The notes under the pieces were generated by a model that saw only the letters and a list, made by a program, of their open reading frames with translations, did not search any database and was not told where the DNA came from. The translations under genes and the position numbers were made by a program. From Catenulispora pinistramenti (GTDB lineage: Bacteria > Actinomycetota > Actinomycetes > Streptomycetales > Catenulisporaceae), in assembly GCF_018274385.1 (NCBI RefSeq), contig NZ_JAAFYZ010000024.1, positions 1 to 64,000 on the forward strand: a stretch of 64,000 bases of DNA. The letters run 5' to 3'. Each line of letters begins with the position of its first letter. The stretch's first letter is position 1. This document shows positions 37,903 to 47,146 of the stretch, piece by piece.

Positions 37903-38502
37903 ATGAAAGCCATGGATTCTCCCCCGCCCTGGGACGTCGGCGAGCCGCAGCCCGCGGTTCGAGCGCTGGTCGAGGCCGGCGGGTTCGGCGGCCGGGTATT
38001 GGACGTGGGCTGCGGCTACGGGGAGAACGCGCTGCTCATAGCGGCCTCGGGGCTGCACGTGACAGGCGTGGATCGCGACGACGAAGGATTGCGGCGGGCC
38101 GCGCAGCTGTCGCGGGAGCGTTCGCTGGACGGCCGAACGAGGTTCATCCGGTTCGACGTCCGGAACCTGGCCGAACTCGGCGAGGTCTTCGACACCGTCC
38201 TGGATTCGCTGGTGTTCCACGCCTTCAAAGGCCCGGCGTGCAAGCAGTACGTCGCCGGGCTGCGTTCGGTACTGCGGCCAGGAGGACGGCTGCACGTCCT
38301 CGGCTATAGCGACCTCCACGTGGGCCCGCCGAACCCGCCCCACCAGGTCTCGCGCGCCGACCTGCACGAGGCGTTCGCCGACGGCTGGACCGTGGACGAG
38401 ATCCGCGAGACGAGGTGCCTGTCGAACCTGGCCCCCGACGGCGTCACCGCATGGCTGGCCAGCTACACGCGCAATCAAACCCGCAATCAAGAGGAGTCCT
38501 GA
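37903..38502 (+). CDS. Class I SAM-dependent methyltransferase
   Basis: This 199-residue enzyme has motif I VLDVGCGYGENALLIA near 33-48, then VTGVDRDDEGL and FDTVLDSLVFHAF, a compact methyltransferase of the type often acting on small toxic molecules. The ATG at 37903 may be the first base of the mRNA, given TTGACA 35 bp upstream. It is under the divergent TetR and is followed after 2 bp by a DUF2218 gene, so the two form an inducible unit. Confidence 0.85.
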   Translation: MKAMDSPPPWDVGEPQPAVRALVEAGGFGGRVLDVGCGYGENALLIAASGLHVTGVDRDDEGLRRAAQLSRERSLDGRTRFIRFDVRNLAELGEVFDTVLDSLVFHAFKGPACKQYVAGLRSVLRPGGRLHVLGYSDLHVGPPNPPHQVSRADLHEAFADGWTVDEIRETRCLSNLAPDGVTAWLASYTRNQTRNQEES

Positions 38503-38504
38503 CT

Positions 38505-38834
38505 ATGCCCACGGCCGAAGCCCACGTGGCCACCGACCGCGCCGGCCGCTATCTGCAACAGCTCTGCTCCCACGCCTCGCGCCTGCGCCACGGCCCCGGT
38601 CATGGCTTCCGGTCGGGCCGCGGCCAGGCCGGCCCGAGTGCCGAGGCCACGTCCGACACCACCGGCCGCATCACCCTGGGCACCGCCCGGTGCGAGCTGA
38701 CAGCGGGTCCGACCGAGCTCGCACTGCGTGCCGAGGCGGACGACGAACAGCAGCTCAGGGCTCTGCAAGAGGCGGTGACCCGGACGCTGGAGCGGGTCGG
38801 GCGACGGGACGGCCTGACCGTCGTCTGGGGGTAG
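38505..38834 (+). CDS. DUF2218 family protein
   Basis: This is a 109-residue protein of the DUF2218 type. It has DRAGRYLQQLCSHASRLRHG at the N-terminus, then GTARCELTAGPTELALRAEA and LQEAVTRTLERVGRRDGLTV-WG. DUF2218 proteins often accompany iron- or siderophore-related genes, but no such link is visible. An Arg/Gly-rich insert follows residue 30. It is translationally close to the upstream methyltransferase (2-bp gap). Confidence 0.78.
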   Translation: MPTAEAHVATDRAGRYLQQLCSHASRLRHGPGHGFRSGRGQAGPSAEATSDTTGRITLGTARCELTAGPTELALRAEADDEQQLRALQEAVTRTLERVGRRDGLTVVWG

Positions 38835-38878
38835 ACCCTGCTGCCGATCGCCAGGACGGCCATGCAGAATGGCTGACC

Positions 38879-41053
38879 ATGCAGGCTTATCGCGATCAGC
38901 ACGGCATCCCCCACGCCCGCGCGGCGTCCGTCGAGGCGGCGTTCCGCGCCCAGGGCCATCTCGCGGCCCTGGACCGGGGCCTGCAGATGGAGTACGTCCG
39001 TCGCAAAGCCCTGGGAACGTGGGCGGAGGTCGTCGGATCGCGAGCTCTCACCGACGACATGTTCTCCCGGCGGGTCGGCCTCGCGGCGGCGGCCCGCCTT
39101 TCCTATGAAGGGCTGGCGGACGAGACGAAGGCAGTGTTCGCCGCCTACGCCGACGGGGTGAACGACGCGCTGGGCACGAGTCTGGCCGGGTGCGACCTGC
39201 CGGAGCCGCCGCGGAAGTGGGAGCCCTGGCACAGTGTCGCGGTCTACCTCGGCCGGCACGTCGGCATGGGAAGCATGGCGCACAAGCTGTTCCGGACCGC
39301 GTTGTTACCGGTGGCCCCGGCCGGCGTCGTCTGGCGGGTGCGTTCCAACGCCCGCGAGGAGCTGATGGTGCTGCCGACCGGGGCCGTGGCGCGGGTCGAC
39401 ACCGCGGGGCCGCCGGAGGGGCACGGCGAGAAGGTGCGCGGCTGGCTCAACGGCCTGGCGGAGGTCGAGACCGTGGCCGCCTCGGCGGACCCGGCGGCCG
39501 GGAGCAACAACTGGGCGGTCTCCGGCGCGTACACCGCCTCGGGCCGTCCGCTGCTGGCCGGGGACCCGCACCGGCCGTTCGAGACACCCGGCCCGTACTG
39601 GCAGAACCACGTGTCCTGCGACGCCTTCGACGCCATCGGCCTGTCGTTCCCCGGCGTCCCCGGCTTCCCGCACTTCGGCCACAACGCGCACGTGGCCTGG
39701 GGCATCACCCACGGGATGGGCGACGACCAAGACCTGTTCGTGGAGAACCTGGACCGGCTGGACACCCGCACCGAGCTGATCACCGTCCGGGACGCCGAGC
39801 CGGTGCGGATCACCGTGCACACCAGCCCGCGCGGCGGCGTGGTGGTCCAGGACGACACCGCGAACACCGGGCTGGCGCTGCGCTGGACCGGCACCGCCGA
39901 ACCGGACCGCACCCTGGACTGCCTGCTGCCGATGCTCAAGACCACCTCGGTCGCAGAGCTCGATGACGTGATGCGCGGCTGGTCGGTGCCGGTGGACCAC
40001 CTGATGACGGCCGACGTGCACGGCGCGATCGGCTACCGGCTGCGCGGCCGGGTGCCGAGCCGGGACCAGGCGAATTCGTGGGCTGCGGTCCCCGGCTGGG
40101 ACCCGGCTTACGAATGGCGGGGCTGGGTGCCGTTCGACCAGATGCCGGCGGCCCGCGATCCCGAAGAGGGGCTGCTGGTCTCGGCGAACAACCGGCCGAC
40201 CGCCGACCCCACGCCGTATGTGGCGCACGACTTCGCCGGGCCGGCGCGGGCCACGCGGATCCTGCAGCTGCTGCGCGAGGGCGTGGCAGCGCCGCAGGCT
40301 CTGGACCGCGCGGCGATGGAGCGGATCCACGCGGACGTGTCGTCGCTGACCGCGCGGGAGTTCGTGGCCTCGCTGGGGAACGTGAAGGCGGCCGAGGGCG
40401 GCCGGCGTTCGCAGCTCCTTGAGTTGCTGCGGGGCTGGGACGGCACGATGGGCCTGGGCTCGGTCGCCGCCACCGTCTACACCGAGGCCCGCCGCGAGCT
40501 GCTGACCACCGTGCCGCTGCCCGGATCCGACGCCTCGCACGCCCAGCTCCTGTCGCCCCAGCAGCGCACCGGCACGCTGTGGCTGTCGTTCCAGGCGCTG
40601 CTGGCCGGGGCCCGCGCCGGTGACGAGTCCCTGTTCGGGCCCTGGTCGGACGCGGTCGGCCAGGCGCTGGACCGCGCGGCCGAACGGCTGGCGAGCGAGA
40701 TCGGCCCGGACCTGGCGGACTGGACCTGGGGCCGCCTGCACCAGAGCCGCTTCACCGCACTGCTCCCCGGCGTCCCGGCGGTGGCCGGACGCCCGGTCCC
40801 CGGCGACAACGAGACCGTGCGCGCCGCCGGCCTGCACGGCGTCGAGACCACCGCCGCCAGCTCCGGCTCGGTCGCCCGCTACGTCTTCGACCTCGGCGAC
40901 TGGGAGGCCAGCGGCTGGGTGGTGCCGGAGCAGACCGACGAGTGGTACGCCGCACGGCTGGTGCCGATGCACTACGACTGGGCCGTGATCGAGTCGGCCG
41001 GGACGCCGATCGCGCTGGGGGCGGCGGCCGATCTGGAGGACGCCGCCCGGTAG
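38879..41053 (+). CDS. Penicillin acylase (Ntn-hydrolase) family amidase
   Basis: This is a 724-residue precursor of the penicillin/AHL acylase family. Ser209 in AGSNNWAVSG is the predicted N-terminal nucleophile exposed after autocleavage, giving an alpha chain of about 208 residues and a beta chain of about 516. VPGFPHFGHNAHVAWGITHG is a family motif. Substrates could be acyl-homoserine lactones, penicillins or N-acyl peptides. Unlike most members there is no signal peptide; the protein starts directly MQAYRDQHGIPHARA, so it may act in the cytosol. A condensation-domain gene follows. Confidence 0.88.
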   Translation: MQAYRDQHGIPHARAASVEAAFRAQGHLAALDRGLQMEYVRRKALGTWAEVVGSRALTDDMFSRRVGLAAAARLSYEGLADETKAVFAAYADGVNDALGTSLAGCDLPEPPRKWEPWHSVAVYLGRHVGMGSMAHKLFRTALLPVAPAGVVWRVRSNAREELMVLPTGAVARVDTAGPPEGHGEKVRGWLNGLAEVETVAASADPAAGSNNWAVSGAYTASGRPLLAGDPHRPFETPGPYWQNHVSCDAFDAIGLSFPGVPGFPHFGHNAHVAWGITHGMGDDQDLFVENLDRLDTRTELITVRDAEPVRITVHTSPRGGVVVQDDTANTGLALRWTGTAEPDRTLDCLLPMLKTTSVAELDDVMRGWSVPVDHLMTADVHGAIGYRLRGRVPSRDQANSWAAVPGWDPAYEWRGWVPFDQMPAARDPEEGLLVSANNRPTADPTPYVAHDFAGPARATRILQLLREGVAAPQALDRAAMERIHADVSSLTAREFVASLGNVKAAEGGRRSQLLELLRGWDGTMGLGSVAATVYTEARRELLTTVPLPGSDASHAQLLSPQQRTGTLWLSFQALLAGARAGDESLFGPWSDAVGQALDRAAERLASEIGPDLADWTWGRLHQSRFTALLPGVPAVAGRPVPGDNETVRAAGLHGVETTAASSGSVARYVFDLGDWEASGWVVPEQTDEWYAARLVPMHYDWAVIESAGTPIALGAAADLEDAAR

Positions 41054-41128
41054 CCGGATCGCGGCTGGATCACAGAACACGTATATCCCTATCCTGGCCC
41101 TTTCGCCGAACAACGACGAGGGGGCCAG

Positions 41129-42859
41129 GTGCGGACCGGCAGCGAGGTGGCAGAAGGCACGGCCGCGGAGTCCGCCGTGCTGGCCGCCTTCCCCGACATC
41201 GCCGTCTGCGTGGCCGTGCCGATCGGCGGCGGACGCCGCGACCTCCTGCTCACGCTGCGGGCCGATGCCGATCCGAACGCCGCGTGGGACGAAGCCGTCC
41301 GCACCGTGGTGTCGGCCGCCGAGGTCCGGGTCGTCACCGACGAGTGGCTGGTCCGGGACTTCGGCGGCCGCGTCGATGTCGACGCGACCCGACAGCGGCA
41401 TCGTGACTTCCTGGCCGGCGCCTGGCTGCCGGGGCTCGGGCCGGGGTCGCGGCCGGAGCCGTTGCCCTGCCAACGGATCCGGGTGACGTTCGCCGGGGCC
41501 GATTCCGGCCGCGCCGCCCTGACCTGGGGGCAGCGCGACATCTGGGTCACCATGATCCGGCAGCGGAACTGGCTGCCGCAGGGCGGGCGGCGGCCGCTGG
41601 CGCCGGGGACGCGCGTGGAGGATGTCGCGGCGGAGTTGGCTTATCTGCACAGCCGCTACCAGTCCATGCGGACCCGGCTCGTGTTCGACGGCGTCCACGA
41701 TGGCGCCGTCGAGGACGCACCGGGCGGCAAGGTCCGCCAGTCGGTGGCCTCGGCCGGTGAGACCTTCCTCGACGTCTACGACACCCCGCCAGGACAGGAC
41801 CCTGACGCACTCGCCGCACGGGTGGAAGCCGTCTACCGGCGCCGCCCCTACGACCTGCGCGCAGAGTGGCCGATCCGGATGGCGGTGGTCCGAAGCGGCG
41901 GGGTGTGCCGGCATCTGGTCGTCATCATGCACCACTTGGCCCTCGATGCCGGTGGTGCGGCGGTGATGATCCGCGAGGTCGCCGCCGGCGAAGACCGGGA
42001 ACCGGCGGGAATGCAGCCGCTGGAGCAGGCGCGCTGGCAGGCGTCGGAGGCCGGGCTGCGGCACGAAGACAGAACACTGCGGTACTTCGCGAAGTCGTTG
42101 GAACGGCTGGCCGCCGGACCGCCGCCGGCCCTGCGTCCCGGCCCGCGCCGCCTGCGGCACTGGTCCGGACGCCTGGTCTCCCCCGCGCTGGCCGCCGCGG
42201 TCGCGACGATCGCCGCCCGGCGCGCGGTGGAGGAGTCCGTCGTGCTCACCACGGCGACGGCGATCGCCTTCGCCCGGCTGGCCGACACCGACCGCGTGCT
42301 GATCCGGCCCCGGGTCGGCAACCGCTTCCGGTCGGCGCTGGCCGACGTCGTCTGCTTCGCGGCCCAGAGCGGACTGCTGGTGCTGGAGTTGGGCGACACC
42401 GGTTTCGATGAGGCCTTGGACCGGGCGCGCGGCGCGTCGCTGGCCGCGGTGAAGAACGCCTACTTCGATCCCGAGGCCCTGGCGGCGATGCTCGACCGGT
42501 TCGCCGTCGACCACGGTCGCGGGCCGGAGGTCGCGATGTACTTCAACGATCGGCACGCCGCCGAATCAGGGGTCGACTACGCCACGACGGCCGCGCCGAG
42601 TCCGCGCGGGCCGCAGCGGACGCGCGGCGGGTCGACGTCGGCGTTCGGCTGGCTGGACCGCCGGCCGGACCCGGCCGAACCGCTGTCGGTGACGATCGAC
42701 GACGCCGACGGCGCGCTGGCTGTATCAGTGCACTTCGACACCCGCGCCATCGCGCCGGAGGTGGCCGAGGAACTCACCTGGGGCGTCGAGCAGGCCGCCC
42801 TTGAAGCCGCCGCGGACGGTTCGGCGTCGACCGGTGTTCAGCTGCGATCAGGATTCTGA
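41129..42859 (+). CDS. Free-standing condensation-domain protein
   Basis: This is a 576-residue protein. After an N-terminal ~115-residue region of unknown fold comes a nonribosomal-peptide-type condensation domain with H268-H269-LAL-D273-A in the place of HHxxxDG. The second histidine and aspartate are kept, but the glycine is Ala274. LTWGQRDIW (131-139) is the C1 motif and RPRVGNRFR resembles C5. No adenylation or carrier domain is linked or nearby, so it may condense or hydrolyse a free or externally carried acyl group. The GTG start at 41129 has GAGGGGGCC upstream. Confidence 0.82.
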   Translation: MRTGSEVAEGTAAESAVLAAFPDIAVCVAVPIGGGRRDLLLTLRADADPNAAWDEAVRTVVSAAEVRVVTDEWLVRDFGGRVDVDATRQRHRDFLAGAWLPGLGPGSRPEPLPCQRIRVTFAGADSGRAALTWGQRDIWVTMIRQRNWLPQGGRRPLAPGTRVEDVAAELAYLHSRYQSMRTRLVFDGVHDGAVEDAPGGKVRQSVASAGETFLDVYDTPPGQDPDALAARVEAVYRRRPYDLRAEWPIRMAVVRSGGVCRHLVVIMHHLALDAGGAAVMIREVAAGEDREPAGMQPLEQARWQASEAGLRHEDRTLRYFAKSLERLAAGPPPALRPGPRRLRHWSGRLVSPALAAAVATIAARRAVEESVVLTTATAIAFARLADTDRVLIRPRVGNRFRSALADVVCFAAQSGLLVLELGDTGFDEALDRARGASLAAVKNAYFDPEALAAMLDRFAVDHGRGPEVAMYFNDRHAAESGVDYATTAAPSPRGPQRTRGGSTSAFGWLDRRPDPAEPLSVTIDDADGALAVSVHFDTRAIAPEVAEELTWGVEQAALEAAADGSASTGVQLRSGF

Positions 42860-42925
42860 CTGGTGAGCGCCGGGTAAGGATCGCACCGTCCCTTTTCCCC
42901 CGACAGCGCGCCCTGGAGGTGCCGC

Positions 42926-44782
42926 ATGTCTCGTCGGTTGTCTTTGCGGAAACGTACCGCCGTGTTGCTCACTTTGGTGTTGGCGTTGGTGGGCGCCACC
43001 GCTGCCGCCGCCCGGCCGCGGCACGAGCTGAAGTTCGACGTCTCGTTCCCCGCCGCCACCCGCGCCGCGCCCGCCGACGGCCGGGCGTTCGTGATCGTGT
43101 CCACCAACGCGGACTCCGATCCGCGCGAGCAGATCAACATCATCAATGGCGCGCCGTACTGGGGGAAGGACGTGAACGGGCTCAGGCCCGGGCGCTCGGT
43201 GACCCTGGATTCCGGCGCCTCGACCTACGGCTACCCGCTGGCCGCACTGAACCAGCTGCCGCCGGGCCGGTACTACGTCCAGGCATTCTTCACCGTCTAC
43301 GACACCTTCCACCGCGGCGACGGCTCGACCGTCCAGATGCACATGCCCTGCGGCGACGGCCAGGACATATTCAACTCGCCGCGGAACATGTACAGCACGC
43401 CGCAGTGGATCACCATCACCGGCGACCAGGACCGGCCGATCAAGCTGGCGCTGGACCACGTCATCACGCCGGCTGACCCGATCCCGGCCGGCGGCACCTG
43501 CCAACAGGGGAACCCGGCCGACAGCCAGCACGTGAAGCACATCAAGATCCTGAGCCCGGCGCTGACCAAGTTCTGGGGGACGCCGATCTACATCGGCGCC
43601 AACGTGCTGCTGCCGCAGGGCTACGACGACCCGAAGAACGCCGACGTGCACTACCCGGTCGAATACCACTTCGCGCACTTCACGGAAGCCGCGCCACACG
43701 GTTTCAAGGAGGACGGCAGCAACTCCTTCTCCCAGTTCTGGCTGAACCCGAGTTCGCCGAAGTTCATCAGCGTGGAGGTCCGCGAGGAGAACCCGTTCTA
43801 CGACTCCTCCTACATCGTCGACTCCCCCAACGTCGGCCCCTACGGCACCGCCACCACCAAGGAGCTGATCCCGGCCCTGGACGCACAGTTCCGCACGATC
43901 GCCGCACCCTGGGCCCGCGTCACGTCCGGCGGCTCGACAGGCGGCTGGGAAGCGCTGGCCTCGTTGGTGTTCAACCCGGACGTGTTCGGCGGCACCTTCG
44001 CCGGCTACCCCGACCCGGTGGACTTCCACCGGCACCAGATCGTCGACATCTACGACGACGCCAACGCCTACAACACCCTGCGCCAGTTCGACTACCCGAC
44101 ACAACGCCCCGACGACCGCAACACCGCCGGCGACACCATCTACGACATGGCCCAGGAGAACCTGTGGGAGCTGGCCCTGGGCGACCACGACCGCAGCGGC
44201 GGCGCGTGGGCGATCTGGGAGGCGGTGTACGGGCCGCAGGGCAAGGACGGCTACCCGGCGCTGGTCTGGGACAAGCGGACCGGCGCGATCGACCACACCG
44301 TGGCCGCACAGTGGAAGCCGAAGGACCTGGACGCGAAGCTGGCCGCGCAGTGGCCGACGCTCGGCCCGCGGCTGCAAGGCGAGATCCACATGTACGTCGG
44401 CGACATGGACACGTACTTCCTGAACGACGCCGTGGAGCTGCTCCAGCAGAACCTTGACTCGCAGACCTCGCCCCCGGCCGACGCGACCTTCACCTACGGC
44501 CGCGAGAAGCAGCACGGATGGTCGCCGTACACGGACGCGCAGTGGTTCGGCGTGTACGCGGCCTACATCGCCTCGAAGGCACCGACCGGGACGGACACGT
44601 CCGGGTGGCGCGGGAGCCCGGCGACGGCCGCCGCGACGGCCAGCCCGGCCGCGACGATCCCGGCCGTGACGACGGCCGCGTCGAAGGTGGCGGCCACGAA
44701 CGAGGTGCGCGCGATGCTGCCGGCGTCGATGGACGGCGGGGTGATCGACCCGTCGGCGACGACAAGCGGACTGCCGCGGTGA
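42926..44782 (+). CDS. Secreted alpha/beta-hydrolase-like esterase
   Basis: This is a 618-residue exported protein. The signal peptide is basic (MSRRLSLRKRTAVLL) followed by ALVGATAAAA. The N-terminal ~190 residues look like a beta-rich domain, and the catalytic part carries the GxSxG elbow in TSGGSTGGWEAL and the final-histidine region EKQHGWSPYTD. The C-terminal ~50 residues are Ala/Thr-rich and disordered. It probably hydrolyses an ester outside the cell; the substrate is unknown. GGAGGT precedes the ATG. A strong hairpin follows at 44828-44861. Confidence 0.75.
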   Translation: MSRRLSLRKRTAVLLTLVLALVGATAAAARPRHELKFDVSFPAATRAAPADGRAFVIVSTNADSDPREQINIINGAPYWGKDVNGLRPGRSVTLDSGASTYGYPLAALNQLPPGRYYVQAFFTVYDTFHRGDGSTVQMHMPCGDGQDIFNSPRNMYSTPQWITITGDQDRPIKLALDHVITPADPIPAGGTCQQGNPADSQHVKHIKILSPALTKFWGTPIYIGANVLLPQGYDDPKNADVHYPVEYHFAHFTEAAPHGFKEDGSNSFSQFWLNPSSPKFISVEVREENPFYDSSYIVDSPNVGPYGTATTKELIPALDAQFRTIAAPWARVTSGGSTGGWEALASLVFNPDVFGGTFAGYPDPVDFHRHQIVDIYDDANAYNTLRQFDYPTQRPDDRNTAGDTIYDMAQENLWELALGDHDRSGGAWAIWEAVYGPQGKDGYPALVWDKRTGAIDHTVAAQWKPKDLDAKLAAQWPTLGPRLQGEIHMYVGDMDTYFLNDAVELLQQNLDSQTSPPADATFTYGREKQHGWSPYTDAQWFGVYAAYIASKAPTGTDTSGWRGSPATAAATASPAATIPAVTTAASKVAATNEVRAMLPASMDGGVIDPSATTSGLPR

Positions 44783-44827
44783 GCTGACCGCCCGCGGGCG
44801 TGCCCTTCGGTCCTCTGACGACAAAGC

Positions 44828-44861
44828 GGCGGCGACCGGGCCCCTCAACCCGGTCGCCGCC
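44828..44861. terminator. Bidirectional terminator hairpin
   Basis: GGCGGCGACCGGG and its exact complement form a 13-bp stem with a CCCCTCAA loop between the convergent esterase and amylase genes. The plus strand continues CTGTTCATC. Confidence 0.85.
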
Positions 44862-44885
44862 TGTTCATCAGGACTCAGATACGCC

Positions 44886-47117
44886 TCACCAGGCGACGGT
44901 CACGTTCCCCGTCCCGGAGGTCGGCACGGTATACGTGTGGTTCGAACCGCTCTCCCACGTGACGGTCCCGTCCGAGTGCTTGATGAAGAACTTGAACTGG
45001 ATGTTCGCCCCGGCCGGGACGCTGGCCATGGTGAACCACGTCGGGTAGCTCGGGTCGAGCATCGGCCCGATCGCGACCGAGGTGTCGGTGCTCCAGTTGC
45101 CGAGTTCGTCCTGGTCGCCGGCCAAGTAGAGCTCGTCGCCCGGCTGGGTCGATGTGCCGGTGACGTTGAATGTCACAGGGACCTGAGTCCCGGTCTCCAC
45201 GTGGTAGGAGATGGCGTTGCCCGCCACGCCGCCGGAGGACTTCAGCACCACCGAGGCCAGGCCCGGGGTGACGCCCGAGGGGATGGTGATGTCCGCCTCG
45301 CCGTTCGACCAGGAGTCGACGGTCGCCGGGACGCCGCCGACCGTGGCGGTGCCGGCGGAGGAGCCGAAGTCGGTGCCGGTCACGGCGACCACGTCGCCGC
45401 TGTGGCCGATGGTCGGGCCGATGTTGCCGACCTGCGGGGTGGACTGCGTCGGGGCGACGTAGGACCACACCGCGGCCTGGCCCGGGTTCAGGGTGTAGGA
45501 GCCGACGGGATTGTTGCCGCCGGTACCGGCGCCGACGGTCAGCGTGCCGCCGCCGAGGGCGCCGCCGAGCACGTCGTTGTAGCTGCCGGCGGGCAGGGCG
45601 GTGTTCAGGTTGGTCAGCGGGTAGCTGGCCGACGTGCTCTTGTTCACCGCGACCAGGACCGTGTCGTTGTAGAACTTGCGCTCGTAGACGTACACGTCGT
45701 TGTTGATCCAGCGCTGGGTCGAGGTGCCGTAGCGCAGCGCGGGGTTGCTCTTGCGCAACGCGGCCAGCTTCTGGATGTCGCCGAAGCCGCGGGTGTTCTC
45801 AGCGAACGAACTCATCATCGGCCGGTTGTAGGGGTCGCCGCCGACCTGGCCGAAGGAGTTGGTGGTGTCGTTGTGCAGGTACTGCTCGTCGCCGTAGTAG
45901 ATGGACGGGATGCCCGGCACGGTCATGTCCACCACGGTCGCCTGGTCCAGCAGCGTGGTGTTGTTATTGACCGACAGGAAGCGGTTCTCGTCCTGGCTGT
46001 CGACGAAGTCCACCAGGTCGTTGGACCAGTTGACGGAGCTCTGCTGGCGGCTCAGTTCCGAGTCCAGCTCCGACATGTTCGCGTTGTTGGCGAACACGTC
46101 GCGGACCGCGGTGTTCAGGTCGAAGTTCTCCAGCGACTGGCCGTCGGTGTTGGCGAACTTCACCTCGTTCGGCCACAGCGGCGCGCTGCTCGGGTCGGCC
46201 CACTCGCCGTACATGAAGACGCTGTGCGAGCCCTCGATGTTGTCGACGTAGCTCTTGAGCCAGCCGCCCGGCATGTGCTTCACGGCGTCCATGCGGATGC
46301 CGTCCACGCCGTGCCCGAGCCAGGTGTTGACCGCGCCTTCCACGTAGTTCGTGACGGCCGGGTTCTCCTGCGCGAGGTCGGCCAGGTTGAACAGGTTCTG
46401 GTACTCGACGTCGTACAGGTTGTTGTAGTCCGCGACGCCGCCGTTGTGGTGGAAGTAGCCGTTCGGGTCGTTATCGTACGTCGCGAGCGTGGTCCCGTTC
46501 TGCTTCAGCGCGCCGCCGGCGCCGTAGTTCGGGTTGCTCGTGTCCTCGGGGTTGGAGTCGTTGACCGCCCAGTCCATGATCACCTTGATGCCCTTGGCAT
46601 GCGCCGCGGCGACCATGGCGTCGAAGTCCGCCCACTGCCCGAAGTGCGGCTCGGGGGTGTAGAAATCCATTCCCCAGTAACCGTGGTAGCCCGCGGTGGT
46701 GTTGCCGTTGCTGTCGGGGACCGGCACGTTGACGTTCTGCACCGGCGGCGAGATCCAGATCGCGCCCACGCCGAGGTCGGACAGGTACTGCATCTTGGCG
46801 GTGACCCCGGCGAAGTCGCCGCCCCAGTACTCCTGCCAGTTGGTGTGGGTGGGATCGTTCAGGTTCGGCGCGGACGACGGGTTGTCGTTGCCGGTGTCGC
46901 CGTTGTAGAAGCGGTCGGTGAGCAGTTGGTAGATGACGTCGTTGGTCATGTCGCCGGTGCTGACCGGGGTGGAGCTCACCGCGGCGGCGGCGGTCGCGGC
47001 GGTTTTGCCGGACCGGATCGGGGCGGCCGAACTGGGGGCCGCGGCGGCGGTCACCACGGTGGCCGCGGCCAGGCTCACGGCCGTGCCGGCCAACGCGAGT
47101 CTGCGGCGTCGTTGCAT
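44886..47117 (-). CDS. Secreted GH13 enzyme of cyclodextrin glucanotransferase layout
   Basis: This 743-residue exported enzyme has a signal peptide to about residue 32, a GH13 barrel, a C-domain, an IPT/TIG domain (about 560-640) and a C-terminal CBM20 starch-binding domain. This is the A-B-C-D-E order of CGTases. Catalytic Asp277 (DGIRMDAVKHM), Glu305 (YGEWAD) and Asp376 (VDSQDENRF) are present. The two histidines nearly always found in regions I and IV are replaced: Asp187 in DWAVND and Gln375 in SQD. Activity or product pattern may therefore be unusual. AGGAGAGG precedes the ATG. It follows malG and acts on extracellular starch. Confidence 0.88.
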   Translation of the reverse strand: MQRRRRLALAGTAVSLAAATVVTAAAAPSSAAPIRSGKTAATAAAAVSSTPVSTGDMTNDVIYQLLTDRFYNGDTGNDNPSSAPNLNDPTHTNWQEYWGGDFAGVTAKMQYLSDLGVGAIWISPPVQNVNVPVPDSNGNTTAGYHGYWGMDFYTPEPHFGQWADFDAMVAAAHAKGIKVIMDWAVNDSNPEDTSNPNYGAGGALKQNGTTLATYDNDPNGYFHHNGGVADYNNLYDVEYQNLFNLADLAQENPAVTNYVEGAVNTWLGHGVDGIRMDAVKHMPGGWLKSYVDNIEGSHSVFMYGEWADPSSAPLWPNEVKFANTDGQSLENFDLNTAVRDVFANNANMSELDSELSRQQSSVNWSNDLVDFVDSQDENRFLSVNNNTTLLDQATVVDMTVPGIPSIYYGDEQYLHNDTTNSFGQVGGDPYNRPMMSSFAENTRGFGDIQKLAALRKSNPALRYGTSTQRWINNDVYVYERKFYNDTVLVAVNKSTSASYPLTNLNTALPAGSYNDVLGGALGGGTLTVGAGTGGNNPVGSYTLNPGQAAVWSYVAPTQSTPQVGNIGPTIGHSGDVVAVTGTDFGSSAGTATVGGVPATVDSWSNGEADITIPSGVTPGLASVVLKSSGGVAGNAISYHVETGTQVPVTFNVTGTSTQPGDELYLAGDQDELGNWSTDTSVAIGPMLDPSYPTWFTMASVPAGANIQFKFFIKHSDGTVTWESGSNHTYTVPTSGTGNVTVAW

Positions 47118-47146
47118 GGTTGCCTCTCCTATACGAATGATGCGGA

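Noticed and set aside
39305-42556. 1083-codon minus-strand frame
   Set aside because: It is a shadow of the acylase and condensation-domain genes; no recognisable domain.
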